Shown piece by piece: positions 28,939 to 37,386 of a DNA stretch of 64,000 nucleotides. Both the position numbers and the translations under genes were made by a program. Source of the DNA: Celerinatantimonas yamalensis. Its GTDB lineage: Bacteria; Pseudomonadota; Gammaproteobacteria; Enterobacterales; Celerinatantimonadaceae. The notes under the pieces were generated by a model, which ran no database searches, was not told where the DNA came from, and saw only the letters and a program-made list of their open reading frames with translations. Position 1 is the first letter of the stretch; each line of letters starts with the position of its first letter. Location: assembly GCF_046054155.1 (NCBI RefSeq), contig NZ_JBEQCT010000005.1:186001-250000 (forward strand), in the 5' to 3' direction.

Positions 28939-29412
28939 TTAGGGCAAGTTGTTTTCTTCATTCACAATCTGATTCTCTTTTAATCGATCTAAAATGACCG
29001 CCGTCTTGATCTGGCTCACCCCCTGATAACCTGACAGTGTCGTTAATAGTTGGTTTAAACCGTTTAAATCAGATGCAGCGACCTTCAACTGATAATCATA
29101 CTCTCCAGTAATTTTATAGGCATCGAGGATGGCGTTATTGCAGTGGATTTGCTGATGAAAGTACTCCACTGCATCGGGGCTATGATCGTTTAAGGCGACT
29201 TCAACTAACCCCTGTACTTGTAATTTCTGGGCTTTGAGTGCCAACCGCGCTTGGTATCCTTCAATATACCCTTGTTGTTCTAGTGCAATACGTCGTCTTG
29301 AGCATTGTGATGTGGACAGACCAATCAATTGACTGAGTTCTTGATTTGTTAGTCGGCCATTACGCTGTAGTAAGCTTAAAATCTGGCAATCATAATTATC
29401 GATAGCGTTCAT
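28939..29412 (-). CDS. Lrp/AsnC family transcriptional regulator
   Basis: N-terminal helix-turn-helix (LLQRNGRLTNQELSQLIGLS, QCSRRRIALEQQGYI) and a C-terminal RAM/AsnC ligand domain (AYKITGEYDYQLKVAASDLN). At 157 residues it is typical. It is 46 bp after pheA and 140 bp before yitT-tyrB, all on one strand. Lrp-type proteins sense amino acids, so a regulator of the aromatic block that responds to an aromatic amino acid is the natural guess. Confidence 0.9.
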   Translation of the reverse strand: MNAIDNYDCQILSLLQRNGRLTNQELSQLIGLSTSQCSRRRIALEQQGYIEGYQARLALKAQKLQVQGLVEVALNDHSPDAVEYFHQQIHCNNAILDAYKITGEYDYQLKVAASDLNGLNQLLTTLSGYQGVSQIKTAVILDRLKENQIVNEENNLP

Positions 29413-29458
29413 CGAATGCGTTCCTTTTCTAAAGAATGAGAATACTCATCTTTTTAAA

Positions 29459-31468
29459 TTATTGATAAAGCTTGGTCATCAATTGGGCAAATTGGTCAAA
29501 ATCGAGTGATTGTTTGGGGGCCACTTTGGCTTGGCTTGGGTTCGGGTGGATATTGAGCATGATCCCATCGACGCCGAGCAGGCGTGCAGCGCAGGCTAAA
29601 GGTGCAATATCTAAAGGATCACTGACACCATCGCAAGGATTTAGCAAAATAGGAAGGTGGGTTCGCTGGCGCAATAATGCAATTGCACTTAGATCAATAA
29701 TTGAGCGGGTTTGGTGATCCGCGCTGCGAATACCTCGCTCACATAAAATGACCTGTTGATTGCCTTGAGCAAGCAGATAATCAGCCGCGCTGAGCCATTC
29801 ATCTAATGAAGCGACACTGCCTCGCTCTAACACGATGGGACGGGTGGTATTTCCCGCAGCTTTGAGCAATGGATAATTTTGCATGTTGGCGGCGCCAATT
29901 TGTAAGATATCCACATGAGCGACAATTTGACGAAGGTGCTCTAGATGAGAAACTTCGGTCATATTGAGGAGCCCTTTCCCGTGGGTAGCTTGTTGTAACC
30001 AATCAAGTCCTGCCAGTCCCGGCCCTTGGTAATCATATGGATTACTTGATGATTTAAAGCACGCACCGTGGATCACTTGGGCGCCATGATCCCCTGCCAT
30101 CTCGACACATTGCTCTAAACGTTCTTGGTCTTCGAGTGTATCTGGACCGGCAAACACCATGAAATGGCCCGCACCAATGGTCTGATTACCAACGGTGATG
30201 GTGGTTTGCTCGGGTTTATGGATTAAACTCGAAAGTGGAGCTTCTTGCTGGCGACTAATCACTGAAGGGCGATCTTGAATTGCATTGATGGGTTGACTTG
30301 CCAGCATAGGGGGTGACAGATGCGCAGATTTGAGCTCGGCGGAAGGGTAACAGCCGAGTACTTTAATAAACTGAGTTATCCGCGTGAGCTCAGCTAATGC
30401 TTGCTGCATCGATTGTGATTCAACATTTTCAGCAACATCTATATAAAATAGCTCTTGCCATGGATTTCCTTGCATAGGGCGAGATTCCAAGCGTGTCATA
30501 TTAATTTGCCGGCTTGCTAATACCTGCAATGTATCAGCTAATGCGCCAGGATGTTGGCCGGTGGACATGACTAAGGTGGTTTTGGCTGGGATCTGTTCGG
30601 AGACTTCAATAGGGCGGCGAGCGACCGCAATAAAACGGGTATAGTTTTCTTTTTGATTGGCAATGTTGCCCTGAATGCTATGCAACTGATACATTTGCCC
30701 GCCGGTTTCACTGCCAATGGCAGCGATACCGAGATCATCACTTTGTGCGACCAACTGCATCGCTTTTGATGAACTATCGACAAATTCAAATTTCAGATGC
30801 GGGTATTGTGCTAAATATTGGCTACATTGTGCGAACGGTTGAGGATGGCCATAGAGCGTATGGATTTTCGTTATTTCGATGGGGTGTTTGACTAATATTC
30901 CGTGATCAACAGGGAGGTTGAGCTCACCTATGATCGACAGGCTCGTTTGTTGTAGTAAATCATAAACTTCATTAATGCTACCTGAGCTGGTATTGGCAAG
31001 CGGCAGTAGGGCATAGTCTGCTTCGCGCTGCTCAACTTTATGGATAATGCTGTTAAACGTCGTACAGCCGATCTCAACTAACGGTTGTGAATGCGCTTCA
31101 AAGTAATGGTTCACTGCAATATTACTGTAAGAGCCTTTATTCCCTAAAAAAGCCACGCGTAATGGTTCATCTTGTTGTGGGAGCTGTTGATGATGTTGTT
31201 GAACCTGTCGATGCTGGGCGCGTACTGAGTCATCAATAATGAGTTGAAAAAGGTTGGTTACATAGCGGGGGCTGAGTTGATACACGCGTGCTTTTTGAGC
31301 AAGCGATGCTAACAGTGTTTCTTCCCGAGATAAATCGCGGATGGGTAACTGCCGGGCCAATTTATACTCACCGACTTGTGTTGTCAGTTGCCGGCGAGCG
31401 GCTAAAAGTTTTAGGAGCTTCTCATCGAGCTTAGTAATTTGTATGCGAAGTTGGTTTAATTCGGTCAT
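29459..31468 (-). CDS. pheA: PheA: chorismate mutase - prephenate dehydratase - ACT, fused to an inactive-looking DAHP synthase domain
   Basis: Residues 1-90 are an AroQ chorismate mutase with catalytic-type residues R8, R25, K36, D45, R48 and E49. Residues about 103-285 are prephenate dehydratase with the YTRF threonine (T277), but the conserved ENTSSG motif reads ANTSSG (A158). Residues about 295-380 are the ACT domain with HPGAL and ESRP, the Phe-binding motifs. Residues about 425-669 match type I-beta DAHP synthase end to end (ILCERGIR, LPILLNP, KQSLDF) but lack its metal ligands and several substrate residues: AGPC to AGPD (443), KPR to KSS (474), GAR to GAA (527), LKRG to LERG (548), PSH to PCD (613), EVHP to NIHP (639), LSDG to KVAP (650). 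That domain is probably catalytically dead. Expression is controlled by the pheL attenuator upstream. Confidence 0.93.
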   Translation of the reverse strand: MTELNQLRIQITKLDEKLLKLLAARRQLTTQVGEYKLARQLPIRDLSREETLLASLAQKARVYQLSPRYVTNLFQLIIDDSVRAQHRQVQQHHQQLPQQDEPLRVAFLGNKGSYSNIAVNHYFEAHSQPLVEIGCTTFNSIIHKVEQREADYALLPLANTSSGSINEVYDLLQQTSLSIIGELNLPVDHGILVKHPIEITKIHTLYGHPQPFAQCSQYLAQYPHLKFEFVDSSSKAMQLVAQSDDLGIAAIGSETGGQMYQLHSIQGNIANQKENYTRFIAVARRPIEVSEQIPAKTTLVMSTGQHPGALADTLQVLASRQINMTRLESRPMQGNPWQELFYIDVAENVESQSMQQALAELTRITQFIKVLGCYPSAELKSAHLSPPMLASQPINAIQDRPSVISRQQEAPLSSLIHKPEQTTITVGNQTIGAGHFMVFAGPDTLEDQERLEQCVEMAGDHGAQVIHGACFKSSSNPYDYQGPGLAGLDWLQQATHGKGLLNMTEVSHLEHLRQIVAHVDILQIGAANMQNYPLLKAAGNTTRPIVLERGSVASLDEWLSAADYLLAQGNQQVILCERGIRSADHQTRSIIDLSAIALLRQRTHLPILLNPCDGVSDPLDIAPLACAARLLGVDGIMLNIHPNPSQAKVAPKQSLDFDQFAQLMTKLYQ

Positions 31469-31501
31469 TATTATTGCTCTAATTATATATATAAAAGGTA
31501 T

Positions 31502-31530
31502 AAAAAAAGCCTCCCAAATGGGAGGCTTTT
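31502..31530 (-). terminator. pheA attenuator terminator
   Basis: On the minus strand, AAAAGCCTCCC, loop ATTT, GGGAGGCTTTT then more T. It lies between pheL and pheA, about 34 bp before the pheA start. Its 5' arm GCCTCCC can instead pair with GGGAGGC just upstream (31568-31575), which is the antiterminator. That in turn can be held in a CCCC-ATCC-GGGG hairpin (31572-31583). This is the classical attenuation switch. Confidence 0.92.
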
Positions 31531-31548
31531 CGAATTGCTATGGTTTCT

Positions 31549-31629
31549 TTATGAACGCAAGCATTCGGCCTCCCCGGATGGGGTGGTAAAAAAGAAACCA
31601 AAAAAGAAAGTGCGATTTATATATTGCAT
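31549..31629 (-). CDS. pheL: Phe leader peptide PheL
   Basis: A 26-residue frame, ATG at 31629 to TAA at 31549-31551. Its codons 8-14 read TTC TTT TTT GGT TTC TTT TTT, i.e. Phe-Phe-Phe-Gly-Phe-Phe-Phe. This is the same design as E. coli PheL. Ribosome stalling at these codons when charged tRNA-Phe is short would favour the antiterminator and pheA expression. No strong Shine-Dalgarno site is visible. Tail residues after the Phe run overlap the protector hairpin. The order raiA-pheL-pheA is as in E. coli, but tyrA and aroF are missing. Confidence 0.9.
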   Translation of the reverse strand: MQYINRTFFFGFFFTTPSGEAECLRS

Positions 31630-31635
31630 AATGCC

Positions 31636-31677
31636 AGACTAAAAATCCCTCTATAAAAAGTCAAGTATTAAACGCAA
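31636..31677 (-). promoter_or_regulatory. pheL-pheA promoter region
   Basis: Two overlapping options on the minus strand. One is TTGCGT (31672-31677) with TATAGA (31650-31655), 16 bp apart. The other is TTGACT (31659-31664) with TAGTCT (31636-31641), 17 bp apart. The second would start transcription almost at the pheL ATG, so the first is more likely to be used. Confidence 0.5.
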
Positions 31678-31693
31678 AAATTACTGAAGGTTT

Positions 31694-31724
31694 AGATAAA
31701 ATAAGCCAGCAATGCTGGCTTATT
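31694..31724 (-). terminator. raiA terminator
   Basis: An 11-bp stem AATAAGCCAGC / GCTGGCTTATT with a three-base loop and T-rich sequence on the minus strand, 18 bp after the raiA stop. Confidence 0.88.
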
Positions 31725-31741
31725 GATCATTCGTAGTTATC

Positions 31742-32080
31742 TTAAACTCCGCTACTGGGGGTCGTCTGCTGAATGTCGAGGCTACTATCAACACGTTCAG
31801 CAATTGGCTTGTTGTGGTGCCGTCGTAATTGACGTTCCAATTTTTGTCCTAAGCCGTTGATCGCTGCATACAGATCGGCATGTTGTTCAGAGGCAAACAG
31901 TTGACCATTAGGAACCCCAATTTTAGCTTCAACTTTGTAATCGAGCTTTTCTCGCGTGATGATAATTTGAGGTTTAATGAGTGGAATTTGGGGTTTTTCT
32001 AACTTTGCAAAACGGTGTTCAATCCGTTCCCGGATGGTAGGCGTGATATCGATGGATTTACTAGTGATATCAATGATCAT
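31742..32080 (-). CDS. raiA: Ribosome-associated inhibitor RaiA (protein Y)
   Basis: Binds the 30S decoding region and keeps 70S ribosomes inactive in stationary phase or cold. At 112 residues it matches E. coli RaiA: ITSKSIDITPTIRERIEHRF, AKLEKPQIPLIKPQIIITRE, then DLYAAINGLGQKLERQLRRHHNK. The tail after about residue 98 is short and not acidic, unlike E. coli. The long HPF C-terminal domain is absent. Its position upstream of pheL-pheA is conserved. Confidence 0.93.
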   Translation of the reverse strand: MIIDITSKSIDITPTIRERIEHRFAKLEKPQIPLIKPQIIITREKLDYKVEAKIGVPNGQLFASEQHADLYAAINGLGQKLERQLRRHHNKPIAERVDSSLDIQQTTPSSGV

Positions 32081-32237
32081 ATTAAGCCCCCTTTAGCTTT
32101 AGGTTGGGTCGAGAAATGACTAGATTACAGATGTTCAAAAGTTATGTTCTATATCTCACTGTAACCATATCTCACCTTTAGTTAAGCAAGTTTTATCTCA
32201 ATGTGCCATCTCTTCGACGCTTTTTATAAAAATAAAT

Positions 32238-34523
32238 ATGAATCGCTTGTTCTTGGTGGCGAACTCAGGCAGATTGGTAAGTGTATGTTCAATAATAATT
32301 CGGAATGGGCATAGCGCAGCTATGGCTGAATCACGATGTGTGGGGGAAAAAATCGGCGATTACTTCCAAGATAGGGGGCTATCGGCGCGAGTGTTAAAGG
32401 CTCGGACCATACTCGCGGGTGGTTTGGCCAATCAGAGCTCTGATCAATTTTTCTCACGATTTTGTGAGTTATTCATTTATCTATCCCAAGCTGATAGCGC
32501 AAGTATTGCGCTGGTGGAAATGCCTTTAGAGCACGACGACAAGCAGTTATGTTTTATCGATCATGCTCCGAGGATACAAGCACTGCACCGCAGTTTTTAC
32601 CGTCTTCAACTCAGTCAAACACCATTTTCAACTGAGCAGATGCTTGTTGATCTCAGTGCCCCTCGTTTTGCAGCTTTTGTGGCGCAATACGTGACGCCTG
32701 CGCGCTGGGCGTGGAGCATCCCTATTACTGCCGATGGCGTGACGATTGGGTATTTCAGTGTACACTTTCAACGTGTGGTTGATGCCAGTGAGTTGATCGC
32801 GATGCTGGCTCCTTTTCGGCTGCGTTTAACCCAAGAGTTACAAGGTGTTAAGCGCAATATATTTGCATTTTTAGGCCAACAATCGAACTTCTGCTCTGCA
32901 GGGTTATTGGTCTCTGACTCAAAGTGGCATGTTTTGCAGGTCAACGATAGCTACTGTCAACAGTCTGGCTTTTCTCGAGAGGAATTGTTATATCGAACTC
33001 TCCCAGAGATTATGCCTGGGCTCGTTGAGAGTTATGATCATGATTCGATTCGCTGGCAAGGAGAGTTTAACCGTACCCATAAAGATGGACGTAGTTATCA
33101 ACAACAAGAAACAATGATGGCTATTGGTCCTGGATCTGAACCGGCTTTTTATCTCATTCGCAGTGATGTGTTAAGTGCGTCATCAGTTCCAAATGAGCAA
33201 GTATACCAATTAGCTTTTTATGATGAGCTGACAGGCTTGATGAATCGACGCAAGCTACTGCTTGAACTAAACAAAGCGTTTACGTTGGCGCAGCAGCGAG
33301 CTGAAATTGGAGCGCTGCTGTTTATCGATCTCGATCGGTTTAAGAGCATCAATGACTCGCTTGGCCATGATGTTGGCGATTGGATTTTAATCCAAGTGGC
33401 AAAGCGTTTAGCGAATATCGTTCGAGGGGACGATATCATCGCTCGTTTAGGTGGCGACGAATTCGTGTTGCTGCTCACTCAACTTGGGGTCAATCCAACT
33501 TCGGCGGAACATCAAGCTTACTTGGTCGGAGAGCGTTTAATCCGCGATATTACCCAACCATTTCAATATCAAAAACAACTCTTGCATTTAGGGGCTAGCG
33601 TAGGGATCAGTTTGTTTCCTGGGAAAGGGCAAAGCCCCGAAGATCTTCTTCGACAAGCGGATACGGCGATGTATCACGCTAAATCAAACGGTCGTCAATC
33701 GGTATGCTTTTTTGAACAAGGGATGCAGTATCAAGCTGAACATCGTTTGCAAGTCTATAGCCAGTTACGGCAAGCTATTGATAAAGAACAATTCTGTTTA
33801 TATTTTCAGCCTCAGCATCTGACTGAAAATAATGCGTTAATTGGAATAGAAGCACTGGTGCGTTGGCAGCCACCAGGACGGGCGTTAATCTTACCCTCTC
33901 AGTTTATCGCGTTTGCTCAAGAAAGTGATCTCATTGTTGAAATCGGTCGTTGGGTACTCGAGCAAGCTTGTTCGAGCTTTGTACGTTGGCAATCTCAAGG
34001 GTTAACGGTGGCTAAACTATCGGTCAACATTAGCGCACGTGAGTTTACGCAATCAAATTTTGTCGATATGGTTCAATCGGTGATCCAAGAGACTCAGATG
34101 GACCCCCGGCATTTGCAGTTGGAATTGACTGAGTCGATTTTAGCTGTCGATGTTGAAAATGCGATCAGCAAAATGAATGAGCTAAAGGCCTTTGGGGTTC
34201 GTTTCTCAGTGGATGATTTTGGCACGGGTTATTCATCGCTGACTTATTTAAAGCGATTACCGATAAATGAGCTGAAAGTTGATCGTTCTTTTGTCCGTGA
34301 TGTTCCACACGATCAGCAGAATATGGCTATTATCGAAGCAATTATAGCACTGGCTAAGCATCTTGACTTTCAAGTGACAGCTGAAGGGGTGGAAACACAC
34401 CCGCAGCTTGACTTTCTTCGTCGTCAAGGGTGCTTATGTTATCAAGGTTTTTTAGTCAGTAAACCATTAGCACTTGCAGCGACAACGCGATATTTGAGAC
34501 GACATCAGCCGAGCAATGTTTAA
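32238..34523 (+). CDS. PAS-GGDEF-EAL cyclic-di-GMP turnover protein
   Basis: The first 200 residues are GAF-like without a clear match, with no convincing membrane helix. A PAS domain is at about 215-310 (VSDSKWHVLQVNDSYCQQSG). The diguanylate cyclase domain at about 325-490 has an intact GGDEF motif (405-409) and an RGDD inhibitory site five residues before it (396-399). The phosphodiesterase domain at about 505-755 has EAL (538-540), LTES, DDFGTGYSSL and TAEGVET. Both catalytic halves look complete, so the protein could make or degrade c-di-GMP depending on its sensor input. No good Shine-Dalgarno site is seen at 32238; an ATG at 32322 is an alternative. Confidence 0.9.
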   Translation: MNRLFLVANSGRLVSVCSIIIRNGHSAAMAESRCVGEKIGDYFQDRGLSARVLKARTILAGGLANQSSDQFFSRFCELFIYLSQADSASIALVEMPLEHDDKQLCFIDHAPRIQALHRSFYRLQLSQTPFSTEQMLVDLSAPRFAAFVAQYVTPARWAWSIPITADGVTIGYFSVHFQRVVDASELIAMLAPFRLRLTQELQGVKRNIFAFLGQQSNFCSAGLLVSDSKWHVLQVNDSYCQQSGFSREELLYRTLPEIMPGLVESYDHDSIRWQGEFNRTHKDGRSYQQQETMMAIGPGSEPAFYLIRSDVLSASSVPNEQVYQLAFYDELTGLMNRRKLLLELNKAFTLAQQRAEIGALLFIDLDRFKSINDSLGHDVGDWILIQVAKRLANIVRGDDIIARLGGDEFVLLLTQLGVNPTSAEHQAYLVGERLIRDITQPFQYQKQLLHLGASVGISLFPGKGQSPEDLLRQADTAMYHAKSNGRQSVCFFEQGMQYQAEHRLQVYSQLRQAIDKEQFCLYFQPQHLTENNALIGIEALVRWQPPGRALILPSQFIAFAQESDLIVEIGRWVLEQACSSFVRWQSQGLTVAKLSVNISAREFTQSNFVDMVQSVIQETQMDPRHLQLELTESILAVDVENAISKMNELKAFGVRFSVDDFGTGYSSLTYLKRLPINELKVDRSFVRDVPHDQQNMAIIEAIIALAKHLDFQVTAEGVETHPQLDFLRRQGCLCYQGFLVSKPLALAATTRYLRRHQPSNV

Positions 34524-34583
34524 ACCTTGATCTTAGTTGCTGTCGCCATGACACTGATCGAAATGATCGATAACGGGTGAAAA

Positions 34584-36533
34584 ATGATGAGTCAGAAGCT
34601 GCTAAGAATGGTTTTATTGCTGATAATCACGCAATTGCTTGTCGTGAGTAGCAGTGTAGCCGAAAGTTTAAGCCAGCAGCGTCTTGCTTATCAACAAGCT
34701 CGTCATGCGCAGCAAGCAGGTGACTGGCCTAAAGCTCGACAGATCATGGCAACGCTGCGCGACTATCCGTTATACAGTTATCTGCGCTATTACGATTTAG
34801 CTGAACACCTTGATTTAGGCCATTTTCAGCAAGTTGTCACCTTTCGAGCACAACATTACGGTTTACCAACTGCAAATGCGTTAGAGCGCAGTTACCTGGA
34901 TTATTTAGTTAGCCAGCAACAATGGTCATTGTTATTGAAGTTTTATCCCAAGGAGCCTAATAGCGAATCACTACGCTGTAGCTATTATTATGCCCAATAT
35001 CAAGTCGGCTCCAAGCAACTGGCATGGCAGGGCGCGAGAAAATTATGGCTAACGGGCAACTCTCGTCCCAAGAGTTGTGATCTATTGTTTGAACGGTTTC
35101 GCCGCGCGGGCAAACTAACTCAGATATTGATCTGGCAGCGTTATTTATTGGCTTATGGTGACTATCAAGGCCGTCTGCAACATTATTTATCCAGCCAATT
35201 AAAAGGGCACTATTTAACGGCAGCCAAACAGCTGGAACAAGATGATGCAAAACCTGAACGGTTATTACATCGCACAGTGAAATTAACCGAATTGCATCGG
35301 CAAGGATTGCGGTTAGTCTTGATGCGCTTGACTTGGCATCAACCCGAGCTTGCTATTACAATCTATCGGCGATTTGCCAAGGCATTACGCCGTCACAACG
35401 AGCCAGATCGCGCGTTAATTGTGCAGCTGATTCGCTCCGCAATTCGTTATCCTGAGGCCGGTCAGTTAGCTTGGGCTGATCAGCAATTATTACAACTAGT
35501 TGATGTAATCACGGTGCAGCGACGCATCCGTCTGGCCTTAGCTCAGCAAGACTGGCCTTCGGTGAGCCGCTTCATTGCAATACTGCCTAAGCGTGTGCGT
35601 GACCAAACGAAGTGGCAGTATTGGTCAGCACGTGTCATCGAGCAAAAAGGTGATCTCCAGCGAGCTCGGCAAATTTGGCAGCGCATTGCTACCGAGCGCA
35701 GCTATTATGGCTTTTTATCCGCCGAGCGTCTTGGCAACAATTATCAACTTAATCGCACTATATTGCCTGCCAATTTACCGCCTAAAGCGCTTGCCAATAT
35801 AGGGTGGCTACAAGTTCAAGAGCTGATGGCACAGCAACAGTATCGTGATGCTTATCGCCGCTGGCGAACGTTTTTGTATAGTCGTCAACCTCAGCAACGT
35901 GTGCGCTGGGGGATTGAAGCGCTGCAGCGTGACTGGCCTGAGTTAGCTGTAGCTAGCACTATTCAAGCTAAAGCTTGGGATATGTTAGAGTTGCGCTTCC
36001 CTTTTGCCTATCAAGATATCTTTACCCATCAAGCAAAGCGCTATGGCATTGACCCATTATTGAGTATGGCCTTGGCCCGTCAAGAAAGTGCGTTTTATCG
36101 CTATGCCAGTAGCCGAGTGGGGGCTCGAGGGTTAATGCAATTGACACCAGCCACCACGCGCGATCTCATGGCTAAACGCGGCAAACAAGTCCACTCGTAC
36201 GATAGTTTGTATCAGCCTCAAACAAACATTTCGCTAGGCAGTCAATATTTGGCAGATTTGCTGGATCGTTATCAAGGGAATCGTTACTTGGCAATGGCCG
36301 CATACAATGCTGGGCCTCGACGGGTGAGTCAATGGTTTAAACGCTTTGGCTCGTTGCCAGCAGATATTTGGATTGAAGCGATTCCGTTTAATGAGACGCG
36401 TCGTTATGTGAAAAATATCCTGAGTTATGAACTTATTTATGCTCATAACTCGGGATTATCACGCGCGTTGATTAAACCTACAGAGTGGCAAGTGAGCGTC
36501 GATCAGCTCAATGCTAAGGACTCAGCCGAGTGA
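34584..36533 (+). CDS. slt: Soluble lytic murein transglycosylase Slt70
   Basis: Periplasmic enzyme that cuts the MurNAc-GlcNAc bond with 1,6-anhydro product formation. It has a signal peptide in the first 28 residues, then a long alpha-helical U/L superhelix (arginine- and glutamine-rich repeats). The C-terminal SLT domain has catalytic Glu501 in LARQESAFYRYASSRVGARG, followed by GLMQLTPATTRD and YNAGPRRVSQWF. At 649 residues it is the usual size (E. coli 645). Start ATG 34584 follows GGGTG. Its stop overlaps the convergent pdxH by 20 nt. Confidence 0.94.
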   Translation: MMSQKLLRMVLLLIITQLLVVSSSVAESLSQQRLAYQQARHAQQAGDWPKARQIMATLRDYPLYSYLRYYDLAEHLDLGHFQQVVTFRAQHYGLPTANALERSYLDYLVSQQQWSLLLKFYPKEPNSESLRCSYYYAQYQVGSKQLAWQGARKLWLTGNSRPKSCDLLFERFRRAGKLTQILIWQRYLLAYGDYQGRLQHYLSSQLKGHYLTAAKQLEQDDAKPERLLHRTVKLTELHRQGLRLVLMRLTWHQPELAITIYRRFAKALRRHNEPDRALIVQLIRSAIRYPEAGQLAWADQQLLQLVDVITVQRRIRLALAQQDWPSVSRFIAILPKRVRDQTKWQYWSARVIEQKGDLQRARQIWQRIATERSYYGFLSAERLGNNYQLNRTILPANLPPKALANIGWLQVQELMAQQQYRDAYRRWRTFLYSRQPQQRVRWGIEALQRDWPELAVASTIQAKAWDMLELRFPFAYQDIFTHQAKRYGIDPLLSMALARQESAFYRYASSRVGARGLMQLTPATTRDLMAKRGKQVHSYDSLYQPQTNISLGSQYLADLLDRYQGNRYLAMAAYNAGPRRVSQWFKRFGSLPADIWIEAIPFNETRRYVKNILSYELIYAHNSGLSRALIKPTEWQVSVDQLNAKDSAE

Positions 36534-37173
36534 TCTGCCAGTTTTCTGTTGGTGTTTGGCGCCGATAGACATAACGGTCATGCAGACGATCTGCTTTACC
36601 TTGCCAAAACTCAATCACTTCGGGGATTACGCGAAATCCCCCCCAAAATTCAGGGCAGGGGACGTCTTTATTGTGAAATTGTTGCTCGATGTCACGGACT
36701 TGTTGTTCTAGCTGCTGACGATTGCCAATCGGTTGACTCTGATGACTGGCCCAAGCGCCAATGCGGCTGCCTCGGCCACGGGATTGGAAGTAACCATCGG
36801 AATGTTCATAGCTGACTTTTTCGACGCGCCCTTCAATGCGAACCTGACGCTGTAAGATATTCCAATGGAAGGTCAGACTAGCAAATGGATTATCAATTAG
36901 CTCTTGGGCTTTACGGCTTCCATAGTTGGTGTAGAACACAAATCCTTGTTCATCGACCTCTTTGAGCAGAACTACCCTCGCTGACGGGCGCCCATCTGTG
37001 GTTGCAGTTGCGACAAGCATTGACTCGGGCAGGACAATCCCACTGGCTTTGGCACTGTCAAACCACTGAGAAAAGAGCGCTAACGGCTCTTCATCGCCTT
37101 TGGGTTCTGGTAGATTAACTAATACACCTTGACCTAAAGTAACGGCGCAGCGTAATTTACTAAACAGAGACAT
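36514..37173 (-). CDS. pdxH: Pyridoxine/pyridoxamine 5'-phosphate oxidase
   Basis: FMN enzyme that makes pyridoxal phosphate. Motifs: MLVATATTDGRPSARVVLLK, FYTNYGSRKAQEL (FMN phosphate binding), GRGSRIGAWASHQSQPI and EFWGGFRVIPEVIEFWQG with the C-terminal RLHDRYVY. From ATG 37173 (AAGGA 6 nt upstream) the length is 219 residues, as in E. coli (218); the longer frame to 37215 is not supported. It overlaps the end of slt in convergent orientation and is divergent from yeeZ. Confidence 0.95.
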   Translation of the reverse strand: MSLFSKLRCAVTLGQGVLVNLPEPKGDEEPLALFSQWFDSAKASGIVLPESMLVATATTDGRPSARVVLLKEVDEQGFVFYTNYGSRKAQELIDNPFASLTFHWNILQRQVRIEGRVEKVSYEHSDGYFQSRGRGSRIGAWASHQSQPIGNRQQLEQQVRDIEQQFHNKDVPCPEFWGGFRVIPEVIEFWQGKADRLHDRYVYRRQTPTENWQITRLSP

Positions 37174-37386
37174 AAATCCTTCTTCTTTGTTGATCTTAAG
37201 ATCATTGAGCACCACCTTGGGTGGGCTGGCAATCGATTGGTGAGTCTTCGACTTTAGTTATATCGACCCTGATGAGGCTTGTCGAGTTTAAATCACCATA
37301 ATCTAAGCGAAAATTATCAAAAATTCATTTGGAAAATGATTACTTAACGCCCCGTTTCCATGATAATAGGTTTTGAGGAGAGTGCT

